The notes: generated by a model from the letters alone, not told the origin. A stretch of 64,000 nt of DNA from Micavibrio_B sp964399985 (GCA_964399985.1 CAYNRY010000001.1:992001-1056000), one strand, 5' to 3'; counted from the first letter of the stretch, positions 1 to 8,481 are shown. Numbers and translations: made by a program.

Positions 1-654
1 CCGAGCAATGTGGCACCTTCCCAGCCGAAAAAATCTGCGAAAGATATGTCGGACGCCGAACTGGAAGCCGAAAAGAAAAAACGTGAAGCGCAACAATTCG
101 ATAATGCAAAAAAACAAATCGAAGAAGCCATTCAAAATTCAGATCTCAAGAATCTTGAGAAGAATATAAAAGTCGATATGACACCAGAAGGTCTGCGTAT
201 TCAGATCGTCGATCAGGAAGGCGCATCCATGTTCCCGATTGGAAGCGCAACGCCTTTCGCCAAAACTGAAAAACTATTGGCAAAGGTTGCCGGAATTATC
301 GCCACGCTGCCCAACCAATTATCTGTTCGCGGTCATACCGATGGAGCACCGTATTCCGAAGGCGCGAATTACACCAACTGGGAATTATCAAGCGACCGCG
401 CTAATGCCAGCCGCCGCGTTTTATTGGCGAATGGCATCCCTGCTGCGAAAGTTGCAAACGTCGTCGGCAAAGCCGATACCGACCACTATGTTAAGACCGA
501 TGCGCTCGATGCGCAAAACCGCAGGATCAGTATCGTTCTCTTACATGAGAGCCTGACAAAGGAAAAAGGCACAGCAAATTCAATGGATAAGACCGCCCCG
601 GCCACGCCTCCTCCGGCCTATCGTCCATCTCAGGGAAAAGTCCAATTCCCCTAA
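1..654 (+). CDS. motB: Flagellar motor protein MotB, C-terminal part
   Basis: This is the 3' part of a stator protein that anchors the flagellar motor to peptidoglycan. The frame is open from base 1, so the gene starts outside the window; the GTG at 10 is only an internal codon. A Lys/Glu-rich linker occupies about the first 55 visible residues. An OmpA/MotB-type peptidoglycan-binding domain follows, with the V-R-G-H-T-D-G motif, the S-x-D-R-A-N-A-S-R-R helix and the later Q-N-R-R-I motif. The N-terminal transmembrane helix with the proton-carrying Asp is not visible. The C-terminal tail is Pro-rich. The domain alone would also fit a generic OmpA protein, but the segment around G-L-R-I-Q-I-V-D is typical of MotB. 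Confidence 0.85.
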   Translation, partial: PSNVAPSQPKKSAKDMSDAELEAEKKKREAQQFDNAKKQIEEAIQNSDLKNLEKNIKVDMTPEGLRIQIVDQEGASMFPIGSATPFAKTEKLLAKVAGIIATLPNQLSVRGHTDGAPYSEGANYTNWELSSDRANASRRVLLANGIPAAKVANVVGKADTDHYVKTDALDAQNRRISIVLLHESLTKEKGTANSMDKTAPATPPPAYRPSQGKVQFP

Positions 655-822
655 ACTTGACAATATAAAAATCCAAGACCATATTGTTTCCTATGACGAC
701 CACAGGAAACACATTCCGAATGTCAATGCGTAGCGGTAAAGCCTAAACTTTACCGCCCCAAGTGCTGCTTTTTCAGCAGCCAGTTTCTAGCCTAAAAATT
801 AAAAACTTAAGGAATAAACGCT

Positions 823-861
823 ATGAGTCCAACTACATCTAAAATTCAGATAATGCGATAG
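823..861 (+). CDS. Possible 12-codon leader peptide
   Basis: An ATG at 823 lies 10 bases after an AAGGA sequence and opens a 12-codon frame, M-S-P-T-T-S-K-I-Q-I-M-R. Its TAG stop at 859-861 falls on the first bases of the RNA stem at 859-908. A ribosome terminating there would block that stem, the geometry of a translational or transcriptional attenuator. No amino acid is strongly enriched, so the signal cannot be guessed. A reading frame this short may occur by chance. Confidence 0.3.
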   Translation: MSPTTSKIQIMR

Positions 862-908
862 GGCAGAGAAACTTCTCTCTGTCCGCAAGGGCTGTGCTAT
901 GCGCCCTA
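859..908 (+). promoter_or_regulatory. Candidate structured RNA element
   Basis: A closing stem TAGGGC (859-864) with GCCCTA (903-908) encloses two small hairpins: AGAGA/TCTCT at 865-869/874-878, and a hairpin at 882-891 with a GCAA tetraloop. The same 3' strand GCCCT can instead pair with AGGGC at 888-892, giving two exclusive folds. It ends 45 bases before the start of the gene at 954. I do not recognise a known riboswitch class. The folding is read by eye. Confidence 0.4.
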
Positions 909-953
909 CCACTTAAAAAAATCACCTAAATATTAGAATTAATGGAGTAAAAT

Positions 954-1202
954 ATGTCCGACGCAATAATTAAAGGTACTACTTTCAAAGCCCCCGATGC
1001 TACAACCCATTTCAAACTGGTCAATTATGACCATCATCAAAGGGCGGCTGTAACAAAAGAAGTCGAAGGAAAAGAAGTCTATATTGGGCATGTCGACTTA
1101 AGATCTTCCGTACCTGAGCAAGAACAAATCAAAAAAGTTGTTACCCTGCTGACATCCCATGGCTTCAAGCCTGAAAGAGGTCCCCAGCTAGCAGCAGCAT
1201 AA
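954..1202 (+). CDS. Small soluble protein of unknown function
   Basis: The gene encodes 82 residues. The ATG at 954 follows a good GGAG Shine-Dalgarno sequence at 943-946. The product has no signal peptide or membrane segment and is hydrophilic, with a short Ala-rich tail. I do not recognise a family. It is a single-gene unit: a hairpin-rich leader precedes it and a strong terminator follows it at 1207-1235, which suggests its own regulation. Confidence 0.65.
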   Translation: MSDAIIKGTTFKAPDATTHFKLVNYDHHQRAAVTKEVEGKEVYIGHVDLRSSVPEQEQIKKVVTLLTSHGFKPERGPQLAAA

Positions 1203-1206
1203 ATTT

Positions 1207-1235
1207 AAAAGGGAGCCATTCAGCTCCCTTTTTTC
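1207..1235 (+). terminator. Rho-independent terminator
   Basis: AAAAGGGAGC pairs with GCTCCCTTTT across a six-base loop and runs into a T tract. It directly follows the stop of the small gene at 954-1202. Confidence 0.85.
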
Positions 1236-1272
1236 TTGCCTAAAAAGACTAATTTTGAATAAGACTTATAAT

Positions 1273-2091
1273 ATGAGCAACGAGTTTAATTCAGTTGTAA
1301 CGAAAACAATCGAGGCCTGTTCAATTATTGAGGGGCAAGAGCGCCAAAAAGAAACTTTAATATTGAGAAATACAACGCCAGTTTTCTGGCAAGAAAATAA
1401 TTCCGGTTATCTTGAGGATGGATACTGGCTGAGAATGTTTTTTCCAGTTCAGACAAATGACAATATCGGATTAACTTTAGAATATAATAAAGAAGCATGC
1501 GCCACTTGTAACGCCTGCAAACCTTCCCGAATCCAGATAGCTAATTTTTGTCCGACAGAATCCCAGAAAGAATTAATAAGCTCTACTAATCTAACCGTTT
1601 CATTTCCTGCAGAGCCAAACCCAATTGAACATAGATCTCTTGCTTTTCGGTATACGAATTCTAGACACCCTGTCCTTGATCTCGACGAACATGATAGTTA
1701 TGTGTATTGGCATCTTAGACAAAGCCTCTCAGCTTGCATGGAATTCCGCAACCCTGACAAGGAACTTGTCGCAGCCATACTTTTCCAAATTTCCGATAAG
1801 GCCGTTGCAGGCGATTACTATTACTATGATACAAGCAAGTTAAATGAGTATCGTAATCTTTCTCTATATCTAAAACTACAGCTCGTTATGCACCTCAAAA
1901 ACACAGCTGCAGAATTTCTTTATATGGGCGCGTGGACTGAAACGCCGTCGAAACTTACACCGAAAGCCCGTTTAAAAGGATTAGAAATTCTGGAAGACGG
2001 AACATGGAAACCATTAAGCAAAAAACAGCGCGGCCATGCAATGTCGGAATACTTCAAAAACTTCCCGCCTGAAATATCCGGCCCAACTTAA
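1273..2091 (+). CDS. Unknown protein with a CxxCxxC motif
   Basis: The product has about 272 residues from the ATG at 1273; a TTG at 1255 would add six residues. It is soluble and shows the sequence C-A-T-C-N-A-C about 80 residues in, a possible metal or iron-sulfur site, with more cysteines nearby. I do not recognise the fold. The base composition is AT-richer than in neighbouring genes, hinting at accessory or acquired DNA. It converges on parC so tightly that the two stop codons share a TTAA at 2088-2091. No clear Shine-Dalgarno sequence precedes the ATG, so the start is uncertain. Confidence 0.6.
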   Translation: MSNEFNSVVTKTIEACSIIEGQERQKETLILRNTTPVFWQENNSGYLEDGYWLRMFFPVQTNDNIGLTLEYNKEACATCNACKPSRIQIANFCPTESQKELISSTNLTVSFPAEPNPIEHRSLAFRYTNSRHPVLDLDEHDSYVYWHLRQSLSACMEFRNPDKELVAAILFQISDKAVAGDYYYYDTSKLNEYRNLSLYLKLQLVMHLKNTAAEFLYMGAWTETPSKLTPKARLKGLEILEDGTWKPLSKKQRGHAMSEYFKNFPPEISGPT

Positions 2092-4334
2092 CCAAATTTA
2101 TTCGATCTTGGGAAACCGTTCGGCGGTAATTTACCAGCCTGTGCGCGTTCACCGATCCATTCCTTGACGTTTGAAACAGGTACATCTTTCGTACCGGATT
2201 TAAACGTCAGACCTTCTTTCAAATTGAATGTTTTGGCATCCGAAAATTCGCCGTCCTTGTATTTTTGCAGGATAACGCCTTTGCCTTTGGCAAGTTCCGG
2301 CACTTGATCAAGCTTAAACACCAGCATTTTTCTGTTCTTGCCAATGATGGCGAGGTGATTGTCTTTTTCATTAAGCATCTGACAGAATACAGCGTCACCG
2401 TTATCGTCGACGCCCATAATCTGCTTGCCGTTCTTTGTCTGTGCCAGAATATCGTTTGACGAGACGATAAAGCCGCGGCCGTCACGCGCCGCGAGCAGGA
2501 ATTTCTGATCCGGTTCATAGACCATCAACGACACAATATCGGCGTCGTTTGGAATATCGACGATCAGACGGACTGGTTCTCCAAAGCCCCTGCCCGACGG
2601 CAGCTTGTCACCTGCCAAAGTATAGAAACGTCCATTGCTGGCGAAGGCAATAAATTTATCCGTTGTCTGACCCTGCACGACAAATTGTTCGCGGTCGCCT
2701 TCCTTGTATTTAATATCAGCGATATTGACTTCATGGCCTTTCGCGGCGCGTATCCAACCTTTTGCCGAGCAGATGACCGTAATCGGTTCTTTTTCAATCA
2801 TCGCGGCTTGCAGATCGATCGCGACAGGCGCAGGCGGTTTGCCGATCGCTGAGCGGCGCTTGCTGATCGCCGGAACATTCTCATAAGCTTCACGCAGCTG
2901 ACCTACCTGTTTTCTAATCTCGGACCATTGACGCGCTTCTGATTTCAGCAATTTTTCAAGCGCGTCTTTTTCTTTGGACAGCTTGTCATGCTCGCGCTTT
3001 AGTTCCATTTCTTCAAGTTTACGCAAGGAGCGCAGGCGCATATTCAGGATTGCTTCCGCTTGCACATCACTTAAGACAAAGCGTTTTATCAATAAAGGTT
3101 TCGGCTCGTCATTCTCGCGAATGATAGCGATGACTTCATCGATATTGAGGAAGACAATAATATAACCGGCCAAGACCTCGAGACGATGATTAACTTCGCT
3201 CAAGCGGTTATTCGAACGGCGGACAAGTACTTCCTGGCGGTGGTCAAGGAAGGCACGCAAGACTTCCTTGATGTTCATGACTTTCGGCGTCACGCCTTTA
3301 TCAAGAACGTTCATATTGAGCGGGAAACGGCTTTCGAGATCAGTGGCGCGGAACAAGGCTTCCATGAGAAGCTCAGGTTCGAACGTATTATTTTTTGGCA
3401 CAAGGATCAGGCGAATATCCTCGGCGCTTTCATCACGCACATCGTCGAGCATCGGGATTTTCTTGTCGTTGATCAGCTCGGCAATTTTCTCGACCAATTT
3501 GGCTTTTTGAACCATATACGGAATTTCAGTGATAACGATTTGCCAGTTGTCGCCTTTTACCTGTTCTTTCGTCCAACGGGCGCGAACACGGAATGAGCCA
3601 CGACCTGTGCGGTACGATTCAGCAATCGATTCTTTAGATTCAACCAAAGTGCCGCCGGTCGGGAAATCCGGACCTTTAACAATGCGACATAATTCTTCGA
3701 GGCTGGCGTCATTTTCAAGAATGGCTTCCATCGCCTCGCAAAGTTCGAGAATGTTATGCGGCGGAATACTGGTTGCCATACCGACAGCGATACCAGACGC
3801 ACCATTGGCAAGAAGGTTCGGGAAGTTCGATGGAAATACGACAGGCTCCATCGTGTCACCGTCATAAGTCGCACGGAAATCGACAGCATCTTCGTCAATG
3901 CCTTCCAGCAAATTCATCGCTGTCATCGTCAGGCGCGATTCTGTATATCGCATCGCTGCCGCGTTATCGCCATCAATATTACCGAAATTTCCATGGCCAT
4001 CGACGAGTGGATAGCGAACCGCAAAATCTTGAGCCAAACGAACGAGGGCATCATAAACGGATTGATCGCCATGCGGGTGGAATTTACCAATGACGTCACC
4101 GACCACCCTCGCCGATTTTTTCGGCATAAGATTTGGCGATAATTTCAATTGGTACATCGCAAATAACAGGCGGCGGTGAACGGGTTTCAAGCCGTCGCGG
4201 ACATCCGGCAATGATCGCGCCATAATCGTCGATAACGCATAAGACAAGTAACGCTCTGACAAAAGCTGCGTCATCGGCATATCGAGGACTTTATGTTCGA
4301 CTGTCTTTGTCGGGGTGCTGCCTTTTTTGGCCAT
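2088..4334 (-). CDS. parC: DNA topoisomerase IV subunit A
   Basis: With ParE, this subunit decatenates daughter chromosomes by passing one duplex through a double-strand break. The product has 748 residues, normal for ParC. The N-terminal winged-helix region holds the quinolone-region helix after H-P-H-G-D (residues 86-90) and the catalytic tyrosine Y130 in A-M-R-Y-T-E-S-R. A tower and coiled coil follow, then a C-terminal beta-propeller. Q91 and D95 stand where E. coli ParC has S80 and E84. It is the second gene of a recO-parC unit (27-base gap), and AGGA lies before its ATG. The length and weak C-terminal repeats favour ParC over GyrA. Confidence 0.95.
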   Translation of the reverse strand: MAKKGSTPTKTVEHKVLDMPMTQLLSERYLSYALSTIMARSLPDVRDGLKPVHRRLLFAMYQLKLSPNLMPKKSARVVGDVIGKFHPHGDQSVYDALVRLAQDFAVRYPLVDGHGNFGNIDGDNAAAMRYTESRLTMTAMNLLEGIDEDAVDFRATYDGDTMEPVVFPSNFPNLLANGASGIAVGMATSIPPHNILELCEAMEAILENDASLEELCRIVKGPDFPTGGTLVESKESIAESYRTGRGSFRVRARWTKEQVKGDNWQIVITEIPYMVQKAKLVEKIAELINDKKIPMLDDVRDESAEDIRLILVPKNNTFEPELLMEALFRATDLESRFPLNMNVLDKGVTPKVMNIKEVLRAFLDHRQEVLVRRSNNRLSEVNHRLEVLAGYIIVFLNIDEVIAIIRENDEPKPLLIKRFVLSDVQAEAILNMRLRSLRKLEEMELKREHDKLSKEKDALEKLLKSEARQWSEIRKQVGQLREAYENVPAISKRRSAIGKPPAPVAIDLQAAMIEKEPITVICSAKGWIRAAKGHEVNIADIKYKEGDREQFVVQGQTTDKFIAFASNGRFYTLAGDKLPSGRGFGEPVRLIVDIPNDADIVSLMVYEPDQKFLLAARDGRGFIVSSNDILAQTKNGKQIMGVDDNGDAVFCQMLNEKDNHLAIIGKNRKMLVFKLDQVPELAKGKGVILQKYKDGEFSDAKTFNLKEGLTFKSGTKDVPVSNVKEWIGERAQAGKLPPNGFPRSNKFG

Positions 4335-4361
4335 AATAATTCCTAAAATAGAATAAGCGCA

Positions 4362-5114
4362 TTAAGCGGCTGAAATGAATTGATCTTCCACTGTTTTGGC
4401 AAAAAGGCTTTCAAAACGCAAGCGCGCTTCAGGAACACCCTTGCTATGATGTGCAAAAACCCAGTTTTGCAGAAAATGAGCCGTCATTTTAAGACCTTTG
4501 AGGACTTCCGGAGCTTCCCCATCGCGAATCCCTCCGGGTTTCAGGAATTCCGGCAGGGGCAGTAATTTATCCTTATATGGCTCGGCTGCCGCTCGGCTCA
4601 CGGCACAACCGGATTTCGGCGAGATATACGCCAAGGTCGAAGCATCGCCATTTGCCACGCAGCGCGTGAAATCCAGCCCAAAGCCAAGCTCTTTCAAAAA
4701 AGCAATTTCCCACAAAACATAAACCGCACCCCAGACATCGCTTTGCAATGTATCGAGAAGTGCACTCATGCCATAAAAAACAGCCGGATGATTTTCTCGT
4801 TCCGGCAAGGACGCATCGCACAAAGCGCAGGCAGAGAGCAGCGCCGATAATTTCAGATGGTCCCCCATTATAAAAGCAGCCAGATTTTTGCCGTTATCGA
4901 TAGACATCGTTCCAAGCTGGCCTTCGACTTTGGCTTTCCATTCGATGTGTGCCAAATTTCCCGGCTCCAAAGAACCGCGATTGCGCGAAGACCGCGCAGC
5001 ATGAACATAACCGTTATGCCGCCCGTGATTTTCCGTCATGACGGAGACAACCGCACCGTTTTCCCCATGCGGACGTGCAGATAATATGATTGCCTGATCG
5101 GACCATTCTTCCAT
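4362..5114 (-). CDS. recO: DNA repair protein RecO
   Basis: RecO helps RecR load RecA onto SSB-coated single-stranded DNA in gap repair. I start the gene at M-E-E-W-S-D-Q-A-I-I-L (position 5114, 250 residues), because RecO proteins begin with this beta strand of the OB fold. An upstream in-frame ATG at 5156 would add an unconserved hydrophobic stretch. The N-terminal OB fold carries the E-N-G-A-V-V motif followed by the H-G-R-x-x-G-Y-V segment; a helical C-terminal domain follows. It lies just upstream of parC on the same strand and is divergent from the superoxide dismutase gene. Confidence 0.9.
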   Translation of the reverse strand: MEEWSDQAIILSARPHGENGAVVSVMTENHGRHNGYVHAARSSRNRGSLEPGNLAHIEWKAKVEGQLGTMSIDNGKNLAAFIMGDHLKLSALLSACALCDASLPERENHPAVFYGMSALLDTLQSDVWGAVYVLWEIAFLKELGFGLDFTRCVANGDASTLAYISPKSGCAVSRAAAEPYKDKLLPLPEFLKPGGIRDGEAPEVLKGLKMTAHFLQNWVFAHHSKGVPEARLRFESLFAKTVEDQFISAA

Positions 5115-5213
5115 GGGCAGAGTATGGCACAATAAATATGAAAACGTCCATAGCATGCCTCGACTTCGCTAGAGATGCCCCTATACTAACTATACAAACA
5201 AGGAGATCATTTC

Positions 5214-5936
5214 ATGCAATTAAGCGCATCAAGACGAAATTTTATTAAAACTATTGCCGCAACATCGATTGTTTTGGGCACAACATCCGTATCCTCCCTT
5301 GCCACAGAAGCAAGACCGGTCGGACCCTTTACGCTGCCAAAGCTTCCTTATGCCTATGCTGCGCTTGAGCCTGTCATTGATGCCAAAACCATGGAACTTC
5401 ACCTGACAAAACACCATCAGGCTTATATCGATAAATTGAATGCGGAAGTCGCAAAGACATCCGGCTTGAAAGGTCGCACTATTGAACAGATTATCGGAAA
5501 TGTATCGAAGTATGAACCCGTCGTCCGTAACAACGCTGGCGGTCACTGGAACCATAGTTTCTTCTGGAATTTAATGGGGCCTGCCAAGGATAGCGGAGAG
5601 CCTTCTCCTGAACTTAAAACGGCAATTGAAAAGAAATTTACCACGATGGACAATTTCAAAATCGAATTTGAAAAAGCCGGCGTTGGACAATTCGGCTCTG
5701 GCTGGGTATGGCTGGTTAAAAATAAATTAGGCGAGTTAGAGATTACCTCCACACCTAACCAAGACAACCCATTGATGGATGATGCCAAAGTCAAAGGCAC
5801 GCCGATCCTCGGCAATGATATCTGGGAACATGCTTATTATTTGAAATATCAAAACAAGCGAGCTGACTATTTGAAGAACTGGTGGAAAGTTGTAAACTGG
5901 AAGCAAGTATCTGAAAATTTTGTGAAGGCTGAATGA
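5214..5936 (+). CDS. Exported Fe/Mn superoxide dismutase
   Basis: The enzyme dismutes superoxide to peroxide and oxygen. Metal ligands are H63 (in H-L-T-K-H-H-Q-A-Y), H114 (W-N-H), D202 and H206 (D-I-W-E-H-A-Y-Y). G109-G110 and Q183 (T-P-N-Q-D-N-P-L) resemble manganese or cambialistic enzymes more than the iron type, which has Gln near position 69 of E. coli SodB. The protein begins with S-R-R-N-F-I-K and a hydrophobic stretch, a twin-arginine signal, so it should reach the periplasm already folded with its metal. Cytoplasmic SodB lacks such a leader. AGGAGAT at 5201-5207 is a clear Shine-Dalgarno sequence. The next gene overlaps by ATGA. Confidence 0.93.
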   Translation: MQLSASRRNFIKTIAATSIVLGTTSVSSLATEARPVGPFTLPKLPYAYAALEPVIDAKTMELHLTKHHQAYIDKLNAEVAKTSGLKGRTIEQIIGNVSKYEPVVRNNAGGHWNHSFFWNLMGPAKDSGEPSPELKTAIEKKFTTMDNFKIEFEKAGVGQFGSGWVWLVKNKLGELEITSTPNQDNPLMDDAKVKGTPILGNDIWEHAYYLKYQNKRADYLKNWWKVVNWKQVSENFVKAE

Positions 5937-6562
5937 TCCCACAAATATCTTTTTATCTACTGCGCCACGGCGAGAGTGAAGCCAATCTCGCCGGAAAGGC
6001 GGCTGGCGGCGGTGTCGATTCCCTTCTAACGCCAAAAGGTGAAAGCCAAGCGCGCGATCTTGCCGAGGTCATTCACAACCTGACCATAAAACCGTCGATG
6101 ATTTTCACCAGCCCCATGAAACGGGCGCGTCGCACGGCGGAGATTGTCAATGAAGGACTAAATCTTCCTTTAACTATCGTAGAGCATCTCGAAGAACATC
6201 ATGTCGGCGAATGGGAAGGCCAGCCTTGGGGAGTTATTGGCCCTAAGATGATCTCCGGAGAAATTCCGCCGGGCGGCGAAAATTACGAACAATATGCCGA
6301 GCGTGTCAGACGCGTTTTAACGCCTATTCTTGAACAACAATATGAAACTCCACCTTTGATCGTGGCACATGGCGGCACGTTTCGTGCCATCGGCCATCTT
6401 TACAATTGGGAAATACGCCGTGTCCAGAATTGCCAGTTGCACCGCTTTGATCCATCCCCCGATCTAACGACCTTCCCGTTTAAAGTATTTGAATATAACG
6501 TGGCAGGAATCGATTTGCGCGAGTGTAAGTCAGAATTTTGTTCTTCCGTTCGACAAAGCTGA
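5933..6562 (+). CDS. Histidine phosphatase family protein
   Basis: This is a phosphoglycerate-mutase-like phosphatase of 209 residues. The phosphohistidine motif L-L-R-H-G-E-S-E-A-N contains H12. The downstream T-S-P-M-K-R-A-R-R-T-A segment, an acidic residue in H-H-V-G-E-W-E-G, and H146 in V-A-H-G-G-T-F complete the active site. The substrate cannot be told; members include GpmB, CobC and SixA types. It overlaps the dismutase gene by ATGA, so the two are probably co-translated. Its 3' end overlaps the end of convergent folP by 33 bases, so the last residues may be poorly conserved. Confidence 0.85.
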   Translation: MIPQISFYLLRHGESEANLAGKAAGGGVDSLLTPKGESQARDLAEVIHNLTIKPSMIFTSPMKRARRTAEIVNEGLNLPLTIVEHLEEHHVGEWEGQPWGVIGPKMISGEIPPGGENYEQYAERVRRVLTPILEQQYETPPLIVAHGGTFRAIGHLYNWEIRRVQNCQLHRFDPSPDLTTFPFKVFEYNVAGIDLRECKSEFCSSVRQS

Positions 6563-7339
6563 CCATATCTCCATAGCCTGCTTCGTCTGGGCGACATCAT
6601 GCACGCGCACGATATGAACGCCCTTCTCCATCCCCCAAAGCGCCGTCGATAAAGAGCCGCCGAGACGTTGATCTGCCGGTATGTCGCCGCCCATAATCCT
6701 TTCAATGAATTTCTTACGCGACGTGCCGAGTAAAAGCCTTACGCCCAGATCATGAAAGCGGTCCAGATTGCGCAGTAGCGCTAAATTATGCTCCAGCGTT
6801 TTGCCGAACCCGACACCGATATCAGCATAGATCTTTTCTTTTTTTATACCCGCATTCACACACACATTTATTCTCGTCTGTAGGAAATCGAAAACTTCCG
6901 GCACGACATTTTGATATTCAGGATTGGATTGCATTGTCTGTGGCGTGCCTTGCATATGCATCAGGCAAATGTCGACATTTTTTTGCGCGGCCAGTTCAAT
7001 CGCCCCTTTATCCTGAAGCGCAGTAACATCATTAATAAAACTTGCCCCTGCCTCTGTCGCTGCTGTCATTGTTTTGGTATTACGCGTATCGACTGAAATC
7101 GTTTTTCCGGCTTTCGACAATTCTGCAATCACGGGCACGACACGCGCTATTTCTTCCTCAATAGAGACAGGCTTTGCATCAGGCCTTGTCGACTCGCCGC
7201 CAATATCGAGAATATCGGCACCTTCTTTGATAAGCTGCAACCCATGTTCAATCGCAGCTTTGGGATCGAAATATTTTCCGCCGTCTGAAAAACTGTCCGG
7301 CGTGACATTGACGATACCCATAATGAGCGGCTTATTCAT
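6530..7339 (-). CDS. folP: Dihydropteroate synthase
   Basis: FolP condenses p-aminobenzoate with hydroxymethyl-dihydropterin pyrophosphate in folate synthesis and is the sulfonamide target. The start is the ATG at 7339, giving M-N-K-P-L-I-M-G-I-V-N-V-T-P-D-S-F-S-D-G-G, the first family signature. The second signature, D-I-G-G-E-S-T-R-P, follows. The TIM-barrel motifs D-T-R-N and G-T-S-R-K-K-F are present. About 269 residues is the usual length. Its start overlaps the end of folK by eight bases, so the two genes form one operon with consecutive steps reversed in gene order. Confidence 0.95.
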   Translation of the reverse strand: MNKPLIMGIVNVTPDSFSDGGKYFDPKAAIEHGLQLIKEGADILDIGGESTRPDAKPVSIEEEIARVVPVIAELSKAGKTISVDTRNTKTMTAATEAGASFINDVTALQDKGAIELAAQKNVDICLMHMQGTPQTMQSNPEYQNVVPEVFDFLQTRINVCVNAGIKKEKIYADIGVGFGKTLEHNLALLRNLDRFHDLGVRLLLGTSRKKFIERIMGGDIPADQRLGGSLSTALWGMEKGVHIVRVHDVAQTKQAMEIWSALSNGRTKF

Positions 7340-7820
7340 TCGGTCGGGCCATTTGCTCAGGCGGGACAAGCTTGATAAGTTCGGGCAGAGTTTTGCCATT
7401 AATAGGATGTTTCCAATCCGGCGCGATATCTTGCAACGGCATGAGAACAAAAGCCCGTTCATGCATGCGCGGATGCGGCACGATCAAAGACGGGCGCTCG
7501 ATGATTTCATTATTATAGGCAACCAAGTCGAGATCGAGCACACGCGGTTCATTGCGCTCATATCGAACGCGACCGAAATTGGCTTCGATTTTATGTAGGG
7601 CAGACAGTAATTGGAAAGCATCGAGATCGGTCCGTACAGATACAACCGCATTCCGATACCACGGCTGGTCCGACACCGGCACCGGCGCCGTCAGCCAGAT
7701 CCTTGATGTCTTGACCGTTATAATGTCCGCTTCGTTCAAAGCTTCAATGGCCGCCTGAATGGTTTCTTCAGGCGTTCCAAAACGGCTGGGCAAATTGGCG
7801 CCTATGGCAACTAAAATCAT
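7332..7820 (-). CDS. folK: Hydroxymethyl-dihydropterin pyrophosphokinase
   Basis: FolK transfers pyrophosphate from ATP to 6-hydroxymethyl-7,8-dihydropterin and supplies the substrate of FolP. The start at 7820 (M-I-L-V-A-I-G-A-N-L-P-S) is preceded by GGAAAAG at good spacing; upstream codons in this frame read through mepK DNA and are not part of the gene. The G-R-V-R-Y-E-R-N-E-P-R-V-L-D-L-D-L motif, which binds the metal and substrate, is intact, as is H-P-R-M-H-E-R-A-F-V. The 162-residue length fits the family. Confidence 0.95.
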   Translation of the reverse strand: MILVAIGANLPSRFGTPEETIQAAIEALNEADIITVKTSRIWLTAPVPVSDQPWYRNAVVSVRTDLDAFQLLSALHKIEANFGRVRYERNEPRVLDLDLVAYNNEIIERPSLIVPHPRMHERAFVLMPLQDIAPDWKHPINGKTLPELIKLVPPEQMARPNE

Positions 7821-7840
7821 TTCTTGCTTTTCCTTATGCG

Positions 7841-7869
7841 AAAAGAGCAGCCTATTTAGCTGCTCTTTC
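7841..7869 (-). terminator. Terminator after the MepK-like gene
   Basis: On the minus strand AAGAGCAG (7867-7860) pairs with CTGCTCTT (7850-7843) and ends in a short T tract. It lies 30 bases beyond the stop at 7900 and just before the folK start, so it should separate the two transcripts. Confidence 0.6.
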
Positions 7870-7899
7870 TCACATATTCCAAAATATTTTTCTATTTTA

Positions 7900-8481
7900 T
7901 TATGCGCCCCAGGTTCGGTAAACGCCGGAATCCATATGGACGAAGTTGCTGCGGGAATAGTAACCCACGCCGCCGGCATGCAGCTTGGTCGCCAGATCAT
8001 GAATGCGCTTGGTTTTGATGTTCGGCATACGGACATCGATCGCCTGACCTGCCATATGCAAAGAGCGTTTGGCAACGCCGCCACTCTCATGGCGTAGCAT
8101 GGCATTGGTTTTTGGAGAACGATAACCAGACAGAACCGAATATGGCTGAGTCGAGCCAGTCGCTTTATGCACAATCGCCACTATATCGACCACGCGCGGA
8201 TCGATCGGAAATACTTCGTTCTGGCGGAAATCGCGCAGCACATAATTAATGCGCTCAAAGGCTTCCGGTAGATAGCGATTGCCGACGCGGTAAACGCCGG
8301 AAAAAGTTTCATTGGTGTGTTCGTTGCGGAAAGCCACGGAATAAGCACCACCTTCCGGCAGAGCGAGCGCCGGCTTGGCGCAGGTTGCAGACAGAAATCC
8401 TACCGCAGAAAGAGTTAGCCCTGCTTTGAGGAAGCCACGGCGTTCCATGGTTTGTTCCACTGAATCAAAAAAAGACGTCAT
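7900..8481 (-). CDS. DUF882/MepK-like murein endopeptidase, Tat-exported
   Basis: This protein belongs to the family of E. coli MepK (YcbK), a zinc endopeptidase that cuts 3-3 (mDAP-mDAP) cross-links in peptidoglycan. It has 193 residues, with a twin-arginine signal E-R-R-G-F-L-K-A at 13-20 and likely cleavage after A-L-A at 40. The metal-site motif S-L-H-M-A-G-Q-A-I-D contains H142 and D149, and V-H-M-D adds H182. The L,D-transpeptidase gene that would make the matching bonds lies just upstream on the same strand. That suggests paired formation and turnover of 3-3 links. The 384-base gap implies a separate promoter. Confidence 0.88.
   Translation of the reverse strand: MTSFFDSVEQTMERRGFLKAGLTLSAVGFLSATCAKPALALPEGGAYSVAFRNEHTNETFSGVYRVGNRYLPEAFERINYVLRDFRQNEVFPIDPRVVDIVAIVHKATGSTQPYSVLSGYRSPKTNAMLRHESGGVAKRSLHMAGQAIDVRMPNIKTKRIHDLATKLHAGGVGYYSRSNFVHMDSGVYRTWGA

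Larger units (their letters stand above)
655..953 (+). other. Hairpin-rich non-coding stretch
   Basis: There is no conserved gene in these 299 bases. They hold a run of inverted repeats: a perfect 9-base stem at 733-741/748-756, a 5-base stem at 764-768/776-780, and a larger element at 859-908 described separately. None is followed by a T tract, so they are not ordinary terminators of motB. The stretch looks like a structured 5' leader of the gene at 954. Confidence 0.5.

Noticed and set aside
733..780. Terminator of motB
   Set aside because: The hairpins are good but no T tract follows, so I list them as leader structure instead.
859..908. tRNA or known riboswitch
   Set aside because: No cloverleaf or T-loop sequence is present, and the fold does not match a riboswitch class that I can recall.
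4050..4070. Gln and Asp at the ParC quinolone-resistance positions
   Set aside because: The Q91 and D95 pattern may be the normal state in this lineage. Nothing here shows acquired resistance.
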